DNA of 64,000 bases from an uncultured Methanobrevibacter sp. (GCF_937881195.1 NZ_CALGFC010000039.1:27339-91338), one strand, 5' to 3'. Positions 37,785 to 47,230 are shown, counted from the stretch's first letter. Program-made: numbers and translations. Notes: generated by a model not told the origin, from the sequence alone.

Positions 37785-39215
37785 CTAAATTTCGAATTTT
37801 AAATTTTTTACCCCAATCAAAGAAAAAATTATAGCTAATAAACAACCTACAGCTAGTAAAAGGGATACTATTTGTGAACTTTCAATTAGCAGAGGATAAT
37901 ATTTAGGAATTATTTGAAGAGATCCCATAATCACTGCAAAAGTAACAGTCAACATCCCTAAACTCAAAGTTTCCCCTATAACTCTTGTTGTTGAAACTGT
38001 AGCTGATGCAATTGATGCTAATTTATCTGGAAGAGAACTTACAACAATATTTGTATTTGGAGATATGAATATTCCATAACCAAGACCTTCAAGAATAATA
38101 GCTAAAATAACTACCAATATTGGAGTATTTTGATCTAAAAGAGTTAAAATTATTAAAGATATGAATGCTATAAATAAACCAAAGCTTGCAATTAACTGGG
38201 GATTAACCCTATCTGAAAATCTTCCAGCGAAAAATGTGGATATAGCCATCGAAATTGGTGCTAACATTAGAATCAGACCTGTTGTCTGAGGATCAACCCC
38301 ATTTATATACTGCAAATGATAATCAACAATATAAGTAACTACAAATGTTGAAAAAGAGCATAATAATGCCGCAATACTAGCATATGTAAATTTTTTATTT
38401 TTTAAAACATTTACTGGGAATAGAGGAAACTTAATTTTTAATTGCCATTTTCCAAAAATTATGAATAATATTGCAGATAAAAATAGTAAGCCTATTCCAT
38501 TAAAAGTATGCATTATTGTAAATCCATAAGTTAAAAATGAAATAGCTAATCCAAAAATTAGTGCCCCTACATAATCAAATTTGTCATTTTTTATTAGTAT
38601 CCATTCATTAGGAACTTTAAAGTATGTTATTAAAATTGTTATGACTAAAAATGGTATTACAACTAAAAAGACACTTCTCCAACCAAAATTATTAGTTAGA
38701 AACCCACCAACAACATTAGCAGCTATTAGTCCTACATATGCAATAGAAGTGATTATTCCTATTCCTTTACCTCTTTCATTTTGAGGTAAAGATTCAGTTA
38801 CAATAGCTAATGTTGAAACATTTAAAATTGCAACACTTAACCCTTGTAAAGCCCTAAAAACTATTAAAAGGTCAGAAGAGTTAGAAATAGAAACCCCAAA
38901 AGATCCGATTATAAGAAGAATTAATCCCATATAAAAAGTCTTTTTGAGTCCAAATTTTGCAGATATTTTTCCAAAAGGTAGAGAAAAGATAGCTATTGTT
39001 AGAAAAAAGACCATTGCTATCCAATTTTGTGCCACAGCACTAACTGCAAAATCTCGAGCCATAGTTGGTAATGCAACAGATATTACTGATACTGAAAAAC
39101 CGCATAAAAAATAAGACAATGCTGTTATTATCAAGATATATTTATTCTTAGACAAATTACCCTGAATTTTATGTTCAACTTCAATATATTTTGATTTTTT
39201 TAATCTTGAACTCAT
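37785..39215 (-). CDS. MFS transporter, EmrB/QacA (DHA2) type
   Basis: A 476-residue membrane protein with 12-14 hydrophobic helices. The motif-A loop after helix 2 is FGKISAKFGLKK; motif C-like GLIAANVVGGFLTNNFGW follows in helix 5, and FRALQGLSVA precedes it. These are typical of proton-driven drug or metabolite exporters of the DHA2 group. Substrate unknown. It is monocistronic. The next 830 bp upstream is non-coding. Confidence 0.88.
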   Translation of the reverse strand: MSSRLKKSKYIEVEHKIQGNLSKNKYILIITALSYFLCGFSVSVISVALPTMARDFAVSAVAQNWIAMVFFLTIAIFSLPFGKISAKFGLKKTFYMGLILLIIGSFGVSISNSSDLLIVFRALQGLSVAILNVSTLAIVTESLPQNERGKGIGIITSIAYVGLIAANVVGGFLTNNFGWRSVFLVVIPFLVITILITYFKVPNEWILIKNDKFDYVGALIFGLAISFLTYGFTIMHTFNGIGLLFLSAILFIIFGKWQLKIKFPLFPVNVLKNKKFTYASIAALLCSFSTFVVTYIVDYHLQYINGVDPQTTGLILMLAPISMAISTFFAGRFSDRVNPQLIASFGLFIAFISLIILTLLDQNTPILVVILAIILEGLGYGIFISPNTNIVVSSLPDKLASIASATVSTTRVIGETLSLGMLTVTFAVIMGSLQIIPKYYPLLIESSQIVSLLLAVGCLLAIIFSLIGVKNLKFEI

Positions 39216-40042
39216 AAAAATACCTTTATTTATATTAAATTTTATACCATAATATTAAAATTATATAAGGAAATAGCCGATAATAAAAATTATATAATAA
39301 AATAATCAATAATATTAAATTACAAAAAATAATATTAGTTCATTAATCTATTTTGCTACTAATCCATATTATATTTAATAATCTAGTAATAAATATATGT
39401 TATATTTAAAATGTAATTATAAATAGTGTCATAATATGAAATAAATAAAAATATGAAGAGATAGTAATTAATTATAAAAATAAATTATCTAAAAATTGAT
39501 AATTAAAATCAGAACAATTAAAAATATTATTAATATAAAAATTAATATAATTCATATTTATCATTATTAATAATTACAAAATGTTATTTATAAATTATAT
39601 TATATAAAGTTAACCTAGAATTTCTTCTAATAACCAATAATACTCTTATAAAAATTAAAACCTAAATTTAAAAATTGGCTATTAAATAAATAAAATGTTT
39701 AAGATAAGTTAAATCATTAATAATTTTAATATAATAAAATAAATTATATATAAGGGATAAAAGAAAAAAATAAAATTAACAAATCCCCCCATAATTAGTT
39801 TTATAAATTTTATCAATTCGTGTCTAATATACCAGTTTATAGTCTATCCATTAATTGATGAAAAAATAAAAGATTAATATAAAAAATAGATTAATGTAAA
39901 AAAAATAACAAATTCATATAAAACAAAAATAAATAACAAATTCATATAAAACAAATAATTCATGTAAATTAAAAATAAATAAAAGATTCATAAAAATAAA
40001 ATTACAAAAATTTATTTAAATTATAAATATAAAAATAATAAT
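39216..40042. other. Long non-coding interval upstream of the Cys-peptide gene
   Basis: About 830 bases. A less A/T-biased patch at 39780-39865 includes a CCCCCC run and an ATCAATT...AATTGAT inverted repeat about 45 bp apart. Two copies of AATAACAAATTCATATAAAA lie near 39905 and 39931. No ORF was recognised; a leader RNA is possible but unsupported. Confidence 0.4.
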
Positions 40043-40207
40043 ATGAAGTTAGAACAATTATTAGCAGAATGCCCAAAATGTGGTTCAAAAGACAAAACTG
40101 TTGAAAGAAAAATGTTGGATGAACATAGAGCTCATGCAGAAATGAAATCTATAGTATGTGACAAATGTGGTCATATTTTTGAAACAAAGGACAGTGAAAA
40201 AGAATAA
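40043..40207 (+). CDS. 54-residue two-CxxC peptide, candidate substrate of the radical SAM enzyme
   Basis: A short, highly charged peptide with two knuckles, CPKCG (residues 10-14) and CDKCG (39-43), separated by a Glu/Lys/His/Met-rich spacer, and a Glu/Lys-rich tail. It ends 56 bp before the radical SAM/SPASM gene on the same strand. From memory, methanogens have a family of Cys-rich peptides encoded beside this radical SAM type (NCBIfam TIGR04165 next to TIGR04083), proposed as modification substrates. Zinc-ribbon function is the alternative: the spacing of the two CxxC pairs also fits Zn binding. Confidence 0.75.
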   Translation: MKLEQLLAECPKCGSKDKTVERKMLDEHRAHAEMKSIVCDKCGHIFETKDSEKE

Positions 40208-40263
40208 TGTTCAAAATAAAATCCAAAAATAATTAAAATAAACCATAAAAAAATAGTGAAATT

Positions 40264-41409
40264 ATGACTTTTCATGTAATGATAATTCCTACTCTTGATT
40301 GTCCATCAAACTGTGAATATTGTTGGGGATCTAAGAAAAATTCTGGAATAATGGATATTGAAATAATAGAACAAATTATAACATGGCTTGATGGATTTAG
40401 AGATGATTATGTCCATTTCACATTTCATGGAGGAGAACCTTTACTTGCAGGTTATGAATTTTATAAAAAAGCATTGCCTATGCTTAAAAATGCTACAACA
40501 CATAAAGAAGCAGGTTTCTCATTGCAAAGTAATTTATGGTTGATAAATGATGAATTAGCCAAATTATTTGCTAAATATAATGTAGCTATTAGTACAAGTA
40601 TTGATGGGCCTCGTGAAATTAATGATTATCAAAGAGGAAAAGGTTATTTTGATAAAACTATGAAAGGATACAAAATTGCCACAGATAATGGAGTTAAAGT
40701 AAGTTTTATATGTACATTTACTTCATATTCTAAAGATTATGAAAAAGAAGTATATGATTTCTTTTTAGAAAATGGTTATAATATTAAACTTCATGCAGCT
40801 CTTCCATCAATGAGGGGAGATAATGCAGACCCTTGGGCATTATCACAAGAAGACCATGGAAATCTACTTATTAGTCTTTTAGATAGATATTTAAATGATC
40901 TTGACAAAATTGAAATAAAAGATTTTGACCATATATGTAAAAGTTCATTTATGAGAAGAGGAACACTATGTACTTTCGCAGACTGTATGGGTGATACATT
41001 AGCTATTGGACATGATGGAAAAATATATCCTTGTTATCGTTTTAATGGTATGGAAGATTGGGTAATGGGAAATGTTTCTGATAATCCTAGTATGGAAGAT
41101 TTAAAAGAAAGTGAAGCTTGGAAAAAACTTGAAAGTTTTAAAGAATTTGTAGATACTGACTGTGCAAAATGTACATATATAAAATTTTGTAGAGGAGGTT
41201 GTCCATATAATGGTATTGTAGCGAATGGAACTACTGAATCTGTTGATCCACAATGTACAGCATATAAAATGATATTTAAAGAAGTTAGTGATAGGGCAAA
41301 TAAAGAATTTTTAAAAACTTCAATGCCTCCGTTAATGGGAAGTACTAATACATCTAATAAAAATCAAAAAAAGAAATATAGTGTTATGGATTTAATGTTA
41401 AAAAGATAA
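40264..41409 (+). CDS. Radical SAM/SPASM peptide-modifying enzyme
   Basis: A 381-residue radical SAM enzyme. The SAM-binding cluster motif is CPSNCEYC (Cys13, Cys17, Cys20; C-x3-C-x2-C). HGGEPLLAG follows, with TSIDGP, which places it among anaerobic sulfatase-maturase-like enzymes. The C-terminal SPASM domain has CTFADCMGD, IYPCYRF, CAKCTYIKFCRGGCPYNG and a last Cys in DPQCTAYK, enough for two auxiliary [4Fe-4S] clusters. Enzymes of this type install crosslinks or other changes in peptides. The upstream 54-residue Cys peptide is the likely substrate. The last 12 codons are within a 35-bp unit repeated three times. Confidence 0.88.
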   Translation: MTFHVMIIPTLDCPSNCEYCWGSKKNSGIMDIEIIEQIITWLDGFRDDYVHFTFHGGEPLLAGYEFYKKALPMLKNATTHKEAGFSLQSNLWLINDELAKLFAKYNVAISTSIDGPREINDYQRGKGYFDKTMKGYKIATDNGVKVSFICTFTSYSKDYEKEVYDFFLENGYNIKLHAALPSMRGDNADPWALSQEDHGNLLISLLDRYLNDLDKIEIKDFDHICKSSFMRRGTLCTFADCMGDTLAIGHDGKIYPCYRFNGMEDWVMGNVSDNPSMEDLKESEAWKKLESFKEFVDTDCAKCTYIKFCRGGCPYNGIVANGTTESVDPQCTAYKMIFKEVSDRANKEFLKTSMPPLMGSTNTSNKNQKKKYSVMDLMLKR

Positions 41410-41480
41410 AATATAGTGTTATGGATTTAATGTTAAAAAGATAAAATATAGTGTTATGGATTTAATGTTAAAAAGATAAA
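41376..41480. repeat. 35-bp tandem triplication of the radical SAM gene end
   Basis: Three copies start at 41376, 41411 and 41446. Each contains the codons for VMDLMLKR and a TAA; only the first lies in the gene. The copies look identical, which implies recent origin. Confidence 0.95.
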
Positions 41481-41517
41481 AAATTAATATTTATTAAATT
41501 GATAGTTAGATATTAAA

Positions 41518-42834
41518 TTAAAAATTTAGCCTACTATATTTACCATATAAACTATAGCTATTATATTTCCAATTATTAACATGCCCAAAACCATTCAATT
41601 CATAATTTGATGCATCTGCAACATACCATACTTTACCAACTAATACTTGAGTCCAAACATGCCCATACCAGTGGCCACTTACAAACTTACAATATCCATG
41701 AACATAACGTGCAGGTATTTTAGAAGCCCTATAAAGAGATATTAATGCATGAGATTGATCAACACAATTTCCCTTTCTATTTATTAAAGCATTCTTAGCA
41801 CCATATTTAGTATTATAGTATGAAGTATATACTACATTATCTCTAACCCAATTAAAAATTGCTTTAGCTTTTTGTAATTTGCTTTTACAACCTTTTGTGA
41901 TTTTTTTAGATAATTTTTTTACATATGCACTATTTGATTGACAATTTTTAGAAGCTTTTAAGTATTTAACTAATGATTCTCCATTATACTTATTATTTAA
42001 ATGATTTTTAGTCCCTTCTCTATTGTATATTGGAATTGAATTGGATATAGGATTAGAATAACTAATATTTAAAAATAAACTATTTGGAATTTTATCATTT
42101 GATATAAATTTAGAGAATAAAAATATTATTAGCTGATATTGAATTTTTACTACTTTATCTGAACCTTTATAATTAATTTTAGTTGAAATATAATTAGGTC
42201 CAACATTATAATAATCAATATAACTAATTACTTTTTTAACTGTGATATAAAACTCTTTGTTGGAAATATAACCTAAAATAGATGCACCACGAATATTTTG
42301 AGGATCATTAATGTCATATTTAACTTTAATTGAGGATAAATTATTTAAATGTTTATATTTAATTGCAGTTGAAACAAGGTAAAGAAATTCAGGCATCGAA
42401 TATTTATATCCTGCAATTTTAACAGAATTAGGTAGCTTACCATGCAGATAAATATATCTATTAATATATTTAGAAGCAATAATTATATTTCCTTGAGATA
42501 ATTTTTTAGGTTTATTTTTTGTATTATAATTAGATATTGAAGCAGATGGAGAATAAGTATCAACTTTTTTAGGAGTAACAGTTATATTTAGAGTATTATT
42601 ATCATTATTACTACTATTAACATTATTAATGTTACTAGTACTATTATCTAATTTAATATCACCAATAGTATTATTAGAAATAATACCATTTTCAAAATTT
42701 GTATTTTCTAATTCTTCAGCATTAGAAGTATTAATACAAAGAAAAATAATTATAAAACAAAAAAGAATTATTTTAATTATATTAAGGATATTTAAAGAAT
42801 TAAAATTATTTGAAATAGCTTTATTTAAATAAAT
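41518..42834 (-). CDS. Secreted transglutaminase-like protein with pseudomurein-binding repeats, probable ATT start
   Basis: A 438-residue cell-wall protein. The N-terminus has a signal peptide (IIKIILFCFIIIFLCI, cleavage near NTSNA), then an Asn-rich linker. One or two pseudomurein-binding repeats follow (KYINRYIYLHGKLPNSV, then EFYITVKKVISYIDYY). The C-terminal transglutaminase core has catalytic Cys in GNCVDQSHALISLY, His in GHWYGHVWTQV and Asp in YVADASNY. It resembles pseudomurein-cleaving or wall-remodelling enzymes; substrate inferred. The frame stays open from a TAA at about 42852 and has no ATG, GTG or TTG before 42396. GGTGAT (42838-42843) precedes ATT at 42834. Starting at 42396 would remove signal and repeats. 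Confidence 0.75.
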   Translation of the reverse strand: MYLNKAISNNFNSLNILNIIKIILFCFIIIFLCINTSNAEELENTNFENGIISNNTIGDIKLDNSTSNINNVNSSNNDNNTLNITVTPKKVDTYSPSASISNYNTKNKPKKLSQGNIIIASKYINRYIYLHGKLPNSVKIAGYKYSMPEFLYLVSTAIKYKHLNNLSSIKVKYDINDPQNIRGASILGYISNKEFYITVKKVISYIDYYNVGPNYISTKINYKGSDKVVKIQYQLIIFLFSKFISNDKIPNSLFLNISYSNPISNSIPIYNREGTKNHLNNKYNGESLVKYLKASKNCQSNSAYVKKLSKKITKGCKSKLQKAKAIFNWVRDNVVYTSYYNTKYGAKNALINRKGNCVDQSHALISLYRASKIPARYVHGYCKFVSGHWYGHVWTQVLVGKVWYVADASNYELNGFGHVNNWKYNSYSLYGKYSRLNF

Positions 42835-42837
42835 ATT

Positions 42838-42843
42838 ATCACC
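42838..42843 (-). promoter_or_regulatory. Shine-Dalgarno GGTGAT before the ATT start of the transglutaminase
   Basis: Six-base match to the anti-SD of methanogen 16S rRNA, three bases before ATT. The atwA gene uses the similar AGTGAT four bases before ATG. Confidence 0.55.
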
Positions 42844-42898
42844 GACTTCTTATTCAATGAAAATAAGGTCCAATCACATTAAATAATAAAATAAAATA

Positions 42899-43930
42899 TT
42901 ATTTAAAACATTTTTTATGCCAATTCCAAGAAGTTTCAACAATTTTTTCTAAATCAGAATATTCAGGATCCCAATTTAAAATATCAAAAGCTCTTTTAGA
43001 ATCCGCTATCAATATGCTTGGATCACCTTCTCTCCTATCAACAACTTCTTTTTTAATTTCTTCTCCTGTAATTTTTTCACAAGTTTCAATAACTTCTTTA
43101 ACAGAAAAACCATTACCATTACCAAGATTAAAGATATTCGTTAAAGAATTAAGATTAGAATTTGAATTAGTATTAGGATTTGAATTAGAATCTAAATTAT
43201 CAAATGAATTAAGATACTCAAATGCTTTTATATGTCCCTGTGCGATGTCTTTTACATGAATATAATCTCTTATACATGTTCCATCAGGAGTATTATAATC
43301 ATCACCAAATATTTTAATTTTATCTCTTTTTCCCATAGCTACATCTAAAATAAGAGGAATAAGATGAGTTTCAGGATTATGATCCTCCCCAATATCACAA
43401 TCAATATCTGCACCAGAAGCATTAAAATATCTAAGAGCAGAATATTTAAAATTATTAGGATTTAACTTTAATTCTCTTTCTAATGCAAGTTCAACCATTA
43501 ATTTAGATTTTCCATAGGGATTAATTGGATTTAAAATATCATTTTCAGTAATTGGGATATTTTTAGGAATACCATATACAGAGGCAGTTGAAGAAAATAT
43601 AAATTTATTTACATTATTTTCTCTCATAACCTTCAATAAATTCAAAGTATTTTTATAATTATTCTTAAAATATTTAGCAGGGTATTTAACAGATTCTCCT
43701 ACTGAAGTAAATGCTGCAAAATGCATAACTCCCTCTATATCAAACTCATTGAATATAGAATCAATGAAATTTATATTAGATATATCACCCTCTCTAAACT
43801 CTCCCCAATTAACAGCATATTTATGTCCAGAAGAGAGATTGTCTAAAACAACTGTGTCATAACCTTCATTATGAAGTTCTTTGTTGACGTGAGCCCCTAT
43901 GTATCCAGCACCACCAGTGATTAGAATCAT
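42899..43930 (-). CDS. galE: UDP-glucose 4-epimerase with an Asn/Ser insert
   Basis: Interconverts UDP-glucose and UDP-galactose (or the N-acetyl forms) for surface polysaccharide and pseudomurein precursors. The Rossmann loop is ITGGAGYIGAHV, the catalytic triad Ser in FSSTASVYG and Tyr-Lys in PYGKSK, and FNASGADIDCDIGEDH binds substrate. Residues about 239-257 are an Asn/Ser/Pro/Thr/Leu repeat absent from the family, in a surface loop before the conserved FNLGNGNGFSVKEV. At 343 residues it is otherwise normal. No partner genes are adjacent. Confidence 0.94.
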   Translation of the reverse strand: MILITGGAGYIGAHVNKELHNEGYDTVVLDNLSSGHKYAVNWGEFREGDISNINFIDSIFNEFDIEGVMHFAAFTSVGESVKYPAKYFKNNYKNTLNLLKVMRENNVNKFIFSSTASVYGIPKNIPITENDILNPINPYGKSKLMVELALERELKLNPNNFKYSALRYFNASGADIDCDIGEDHNPETHLIPLILDVAMGKRDKIKIFGDDYNTPDGTCIRDYIHVKDIAQGHIKAFEYLNSFDNLDSNSNPNTNSNSNLNSLTNIFNLGNGNGFSVKEVIETCEKITGEEIKKEVVDRREGDPSILIADSKRAFDILNWDPEYSDLEKIVETSWNWHKKCFK

Positions 43931-44394
43931 TCAATTTACACCTAATTTTTATAATTTTATATTGAAAATTTATTAAAATATTAAAATATACTAATTTTTC
44001 CATACCAATTATAAATTAAATAATTAGTAATTTTAATTATTTTATTATTAATATTAAGATTTGTTGTTCTTTTATTATATAACTTATCATATTATAATTA
44101 AAAAGTTAAAAAAATAATATTTTAAAAATCATTATGATAAAATAAAAAATATTAAACTATTTATAAAAAAATTATATTATAAACAATAGATGTTTATATA
44201 AAAATTTTAAATTTTAATAGTTAAATTAAAGAGATAGATAAAAATAACTAAAAATAATTAAAAATAACTAAAAATAACTAAAAATAATTAAAAATAATTA
44301 AAGAATAATTATAGAATAATTAAAGAATAATTATAGAATAATTAAAAAAATAAATAAAAATATTTAAAATAAAATAAAAAAATTATTTAATAAA
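43931..44394. repeat. Spacer with 10-bp (x6, 44241-44300) and 22-bp (x2, 44301-44344) tandem repeats
   Basis: The decamer is AAAATAACTA/AAAATAATTA; the 22-bp unit is AAGAATAATTATAGAATAAT plus TA. The array lies just downstream of aqpM. No gene in the interval. Confidence 0.85.
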
Positions 44395-45165
44395 TTATTC
44401 TTGGAATGGTTGAGGTAGTTCACAAACATCAGTACCTTTCGCAATATAAGAGTATACCAATGCCGCTACAATTGAACCTAAAATAGGACCAACTAAATAA
44501 ATAGGATAATAAATCCAGAAGTTTGTACCTCCAGCTAATAAATCAACTAAATATGGACCAAAAGTACGGGCAGGATTAATTGAAGCCCCTGTAAATGCTC
44601 CTAAAACTGCAATTACTGCTGCAACTGTAAAACCAATTGAAATCCCTGCAAATCCAGGATCTGCCTTTCTGTCCACAGCTACCCCCATTATTACTAACAT
44701 CAGGAAAAAAGTACCAATAAATTCTGCAAATATGGCTTGAAAATAACTAACCCCTAAACCTGGAGCAGTAGCACCTAATCCACCAATTGTAACAGCTTGC
44801 ATACCTAAAGTAGCTAAAAGAGCTAAACTTCCAAGTATTGCACCAATAAATTGTCCAACAAAATAATAACAAGAATCTCCTAACGATATGTTTTTTGTAA
44901 CCAAAAGACCGATAGTAACAGCAGGATTTAAATGTGCACCAGATATTTTTCCAAAAAGATAAATACAAGCCATTACAGTAAGTCCAAAAACTAAACCAAT
45001 AGCTATCCAATCACCAAGACCTCCAAGCACCCCAATACCAACATTATTTGGATCAAAAGTATTTGTAATTAACAGCGTGACAACAGCAGAACCTGTTCCA
45101 AAAAATACTAATAAAAAAGTTCCAATTAATTCAGCCAAAACTTTTTTTTCAATTCCACAGGTCAT
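44395..45165 (-). CDS. aqpM: Aquaporin, AqpM type
   Basis: A six-helix MIP channel. Both pore motifs are present: GAHLNPAVTIG and GASINPARTFGP. At 256 residues with LAELIGTFLLVFFGTGSAVV at the start, it matches methanogen AqpM, which passes water, some glycerol and perhaps CO2 or H2S. ATG at 45165 is preferred: GGAGG lies six bases upstream, whereas the ATG-like extension to 45213 lacks an SD. It lies 130 bp after the DUF2193-like gene on the same strand. Confidence 0.95.
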   Translation of the reverse strand: MTCGIEKKVLAELIGTFLLVFFGTGSAVVTLLITNTFDPNNVGIGVLGGLGDWIAIGLVFGLTVMACIYLFGKISGAHLNPAVTIGLLVTKNISLGDSCYYFVGQFIGAILGSLALLATLGMQAVTIGGLGATAPGLGVSYFQAIFAEFIGTFFLMLVIMGVAVDRKADPGFAGISIGFTVAAVIAVLGAFTGASINPARTFGPYLVDLLAGGTNFWIYYPIYLVGPILGSIVAALVYSYIAKGTDVCELPQPFQE

Positions 45166-45295
45166 AAAATACCTCCAATTAAATATGAAATATTTAATAA
45201 AAAAATAACCCATAGTCTAATTTCATTTTTCATAGAAAAAAATATGAAAAATTAATAAAAATATATTTTAAATTAAACTATCAATAATTTAGATA

Positions 45296-46795
45296 TTATA
45301 CAGCTTCTCTCCATTGACAGTAATGATGTCTGAAATCTACAAGAGCTGCTGAAGCACAATTTTTACAACCTCTTACTGGAGCTGCAGGATTATCTTTATG
45401 TAGAGCTATAATATTAGTCATTAATGTAGCTGTAACAGGTTCACTAGTTAAAAGACATGGATAATCTGCTAATCTCATTAATGAAGAGAATCTAACAGAA
45501 ATAGCACATGCAGGATAAGTATATCTTTGTGGATTCATAACTATTTCATTATTTCTAATTGGATCAAGATCAACTTTAAAACCATTGACAACAGGAGTTA
45601 AATTTTCTTTTTCACTACTTCTTAATCTTCTTGCTTTATCAGTATAACCCCATCCCCTATATATCATATCCATAAAATCACAATTATGGAGTTCTGCAGC
45701 AGCCCCTCTTGTTGGGAATTGCTGTACAAAATTATGGAAACGTTTTGTCAAAAGATCGACAATCATTGGAGCATTAAAACCATCTAATTCAAGAATATAT
45801 TCAACTGCAGCTGCAGAAGAACCAGTAGCTAATGATAAAACATCAAACTCTGATTTATAATTATTGATATTTGAATTTAAAGTGTTATCAATAACATCAG
45901 TAGTAGCTTCAATTATCCCCATAATCATATCATCTTTACACATATTATAAGTTGATTGAGCTATATGGTGAGAAATATCACCTACACAATAAGCAGGAAC
46001 AGTTACAATGTTAGCATAATGAACACCATCCTCAATAGCATTAATAGTAGTATTTCTCATCTCTTTTTTGTATTTTGACATATATTTACGAACATCAAAT
46101 GAAGTATGCCCTGCATTATCCATTAAATCAGCTTGAGCATCAATTGGTGTTTGATAAATTTTTTTAATCATATCAATTTCTTTTTTTACAGCTTCTCCAG
46201 CAGTACTGCCAGATTCAAGCTCATTAGAAAATACTTCTCCAACACCGTATGAAGTATTCATTCCCCATGATTTAGCAGCTAAAATAGCTTGTTTATGTAT
46301 ATCGGGAATATTAGTTTCTAATAATATCTGATTAACTACATTACTAGTACTTCCAGGAATAAGTGCAAAATCAACTACACAAGTTGGACCATAAAAACCA
46401 CCATATCTTCTAATAACTTCTTTTCCAATTAATGATTCACAATCATCAATAGTTGATATAAAGGTTTTTAAACTTTTTTCAAAATCTTCATCTTCTTCAC
46501 AAAGAATTTCAAGAATAGCAGGTGTCTGATAATGTTCTACAAATGGATCATCTTCAGGCCTAACAGTGTCGGTTAAACTACTTAATGTGTTAAAGTGTGT
46601 ATTAACAGAGTTAACATGAAGATCAATTACTGATTGTGCTTGACCATCAATAGCTTTCATATCCCCAGCTACTTTTACATAACTTTCAGCATCTTTAATT
46701 TTAAACTCTTTTCCCCTATTTTTTTTAACAGTACTAACATCTGCTCTTTGAGCAGCTATAGCTTCACTTATCATTTTTTTGTAAAGTTCTAACAT
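45296..46795 (-). CDS. Methanogen-specific conserved protein, DUF2193-like
   Basis: A 499-residue soluble protein of unknown function. It is rich in conserved-looking Cys and His: FYGPTCVVDFALIPG, VPAYCVGDISHHIAQ, and a C-terminal GCKNCASAALVDFRHHYCQW that could bind metal or an Fe-S cluster. I recall methanogen proteins of this length and C-terminus as DUF2193; the name is from memory. Its neighbour is aqpM. Charged, evenly distributed composition and length argue for an enzyme. GTGA precedes ATG. Confidence 0.6.
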   Translation of the reverse strand: MLELYKKMISEAIAAQRADVSTVKKNRGKEFKIKDAESYVKVAGDMKAIDGQAQSVIDLHVNSVNTHFNTLSSLTDTVRPEDDPFVEHYQTPAILEILCEEDEDFEKSLKTFISTIDDCESLIGKEVIRRYGGFYGPTCVVDFALIPGSTSNVVNQILLETNIPDIHKQAILAAKSWGMNTSYGVGEVFSNELESGSTAGEAVKKEIDMIKKIYQTPIDAQADLMDNAGHTSFDVRKYMSKYKKEMRNTTINAIEDGVHYANIVTVPAYCVGDISHHIAQSTYNMCKDDMIMGIIEATTDVIDNTLNSNINNYKSEFDVLSLATGSSAAAVEYILELDGFNAPMIVDLLTKRFHNFVQQFPTRGAAAELHNCDFMDMIYRGWGYTDKARRLRSSEKENLTPVVNGFKVDLDPIRNNEIVMNPQRYTYPACAISVRFSSLMRLADYPCLLTSEPVTATLMTNIIALHKDNPAAPVRGCKNCASAALVDFRHHYCQWREAV

Positions 46796-47230
46796 AGATT
46801 CACTTCATCTTTATAGAGTCAAATTCATAATGCAAATGTGTATTTTTATTTATACATCTTTTGATATATATTTGACTATTTTTAATAAAAAATTATTATT
46901 AAATAATTAAAAAATATTACAAATAAGAAATTTATTTAGTTAAAATTCATATAAAATCTTAAAAAATAAAAAAAAGAGAATAAAAAATATTTATAAATAA
47001 ATAAAGAATTATTATGTGTTAAAATTAGTAATAGAGATTAATAAAAAAATTTATTAAAAATAATTTTTAACCAAAGTAAAAGAAAATAAATATGTTTAAT
47101 ATCCAAAATAAAAAAATAAAAAATACCTAATAATAAAATAAGAGGAAAATAAATATAATATATTAAAATAAAAGAAAAAAAATATTTAATATTTAAAAAG
47201 AAATTAAAAATCAATTAATATAATTAAATA
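46796..47230. other. Non-coding A/T-rich interval
   Basis: Promoter region of the DUF2193-like gene and 3' flank of the reductase. A-rich stretches only. Confidence 0.5.

Noticed and set aside
44241..44344. Tandem decamers as a replication origin or iteron array
   Set aside because: No orc1/cdc6 gene nearby and the units look like simple A/T-rich slippage products.
45166..45213. N-terminal extension of the aquaporin
   Set aside because: A strong GGAGG precedes the ATG at 45165, and the extension is not part of the family.
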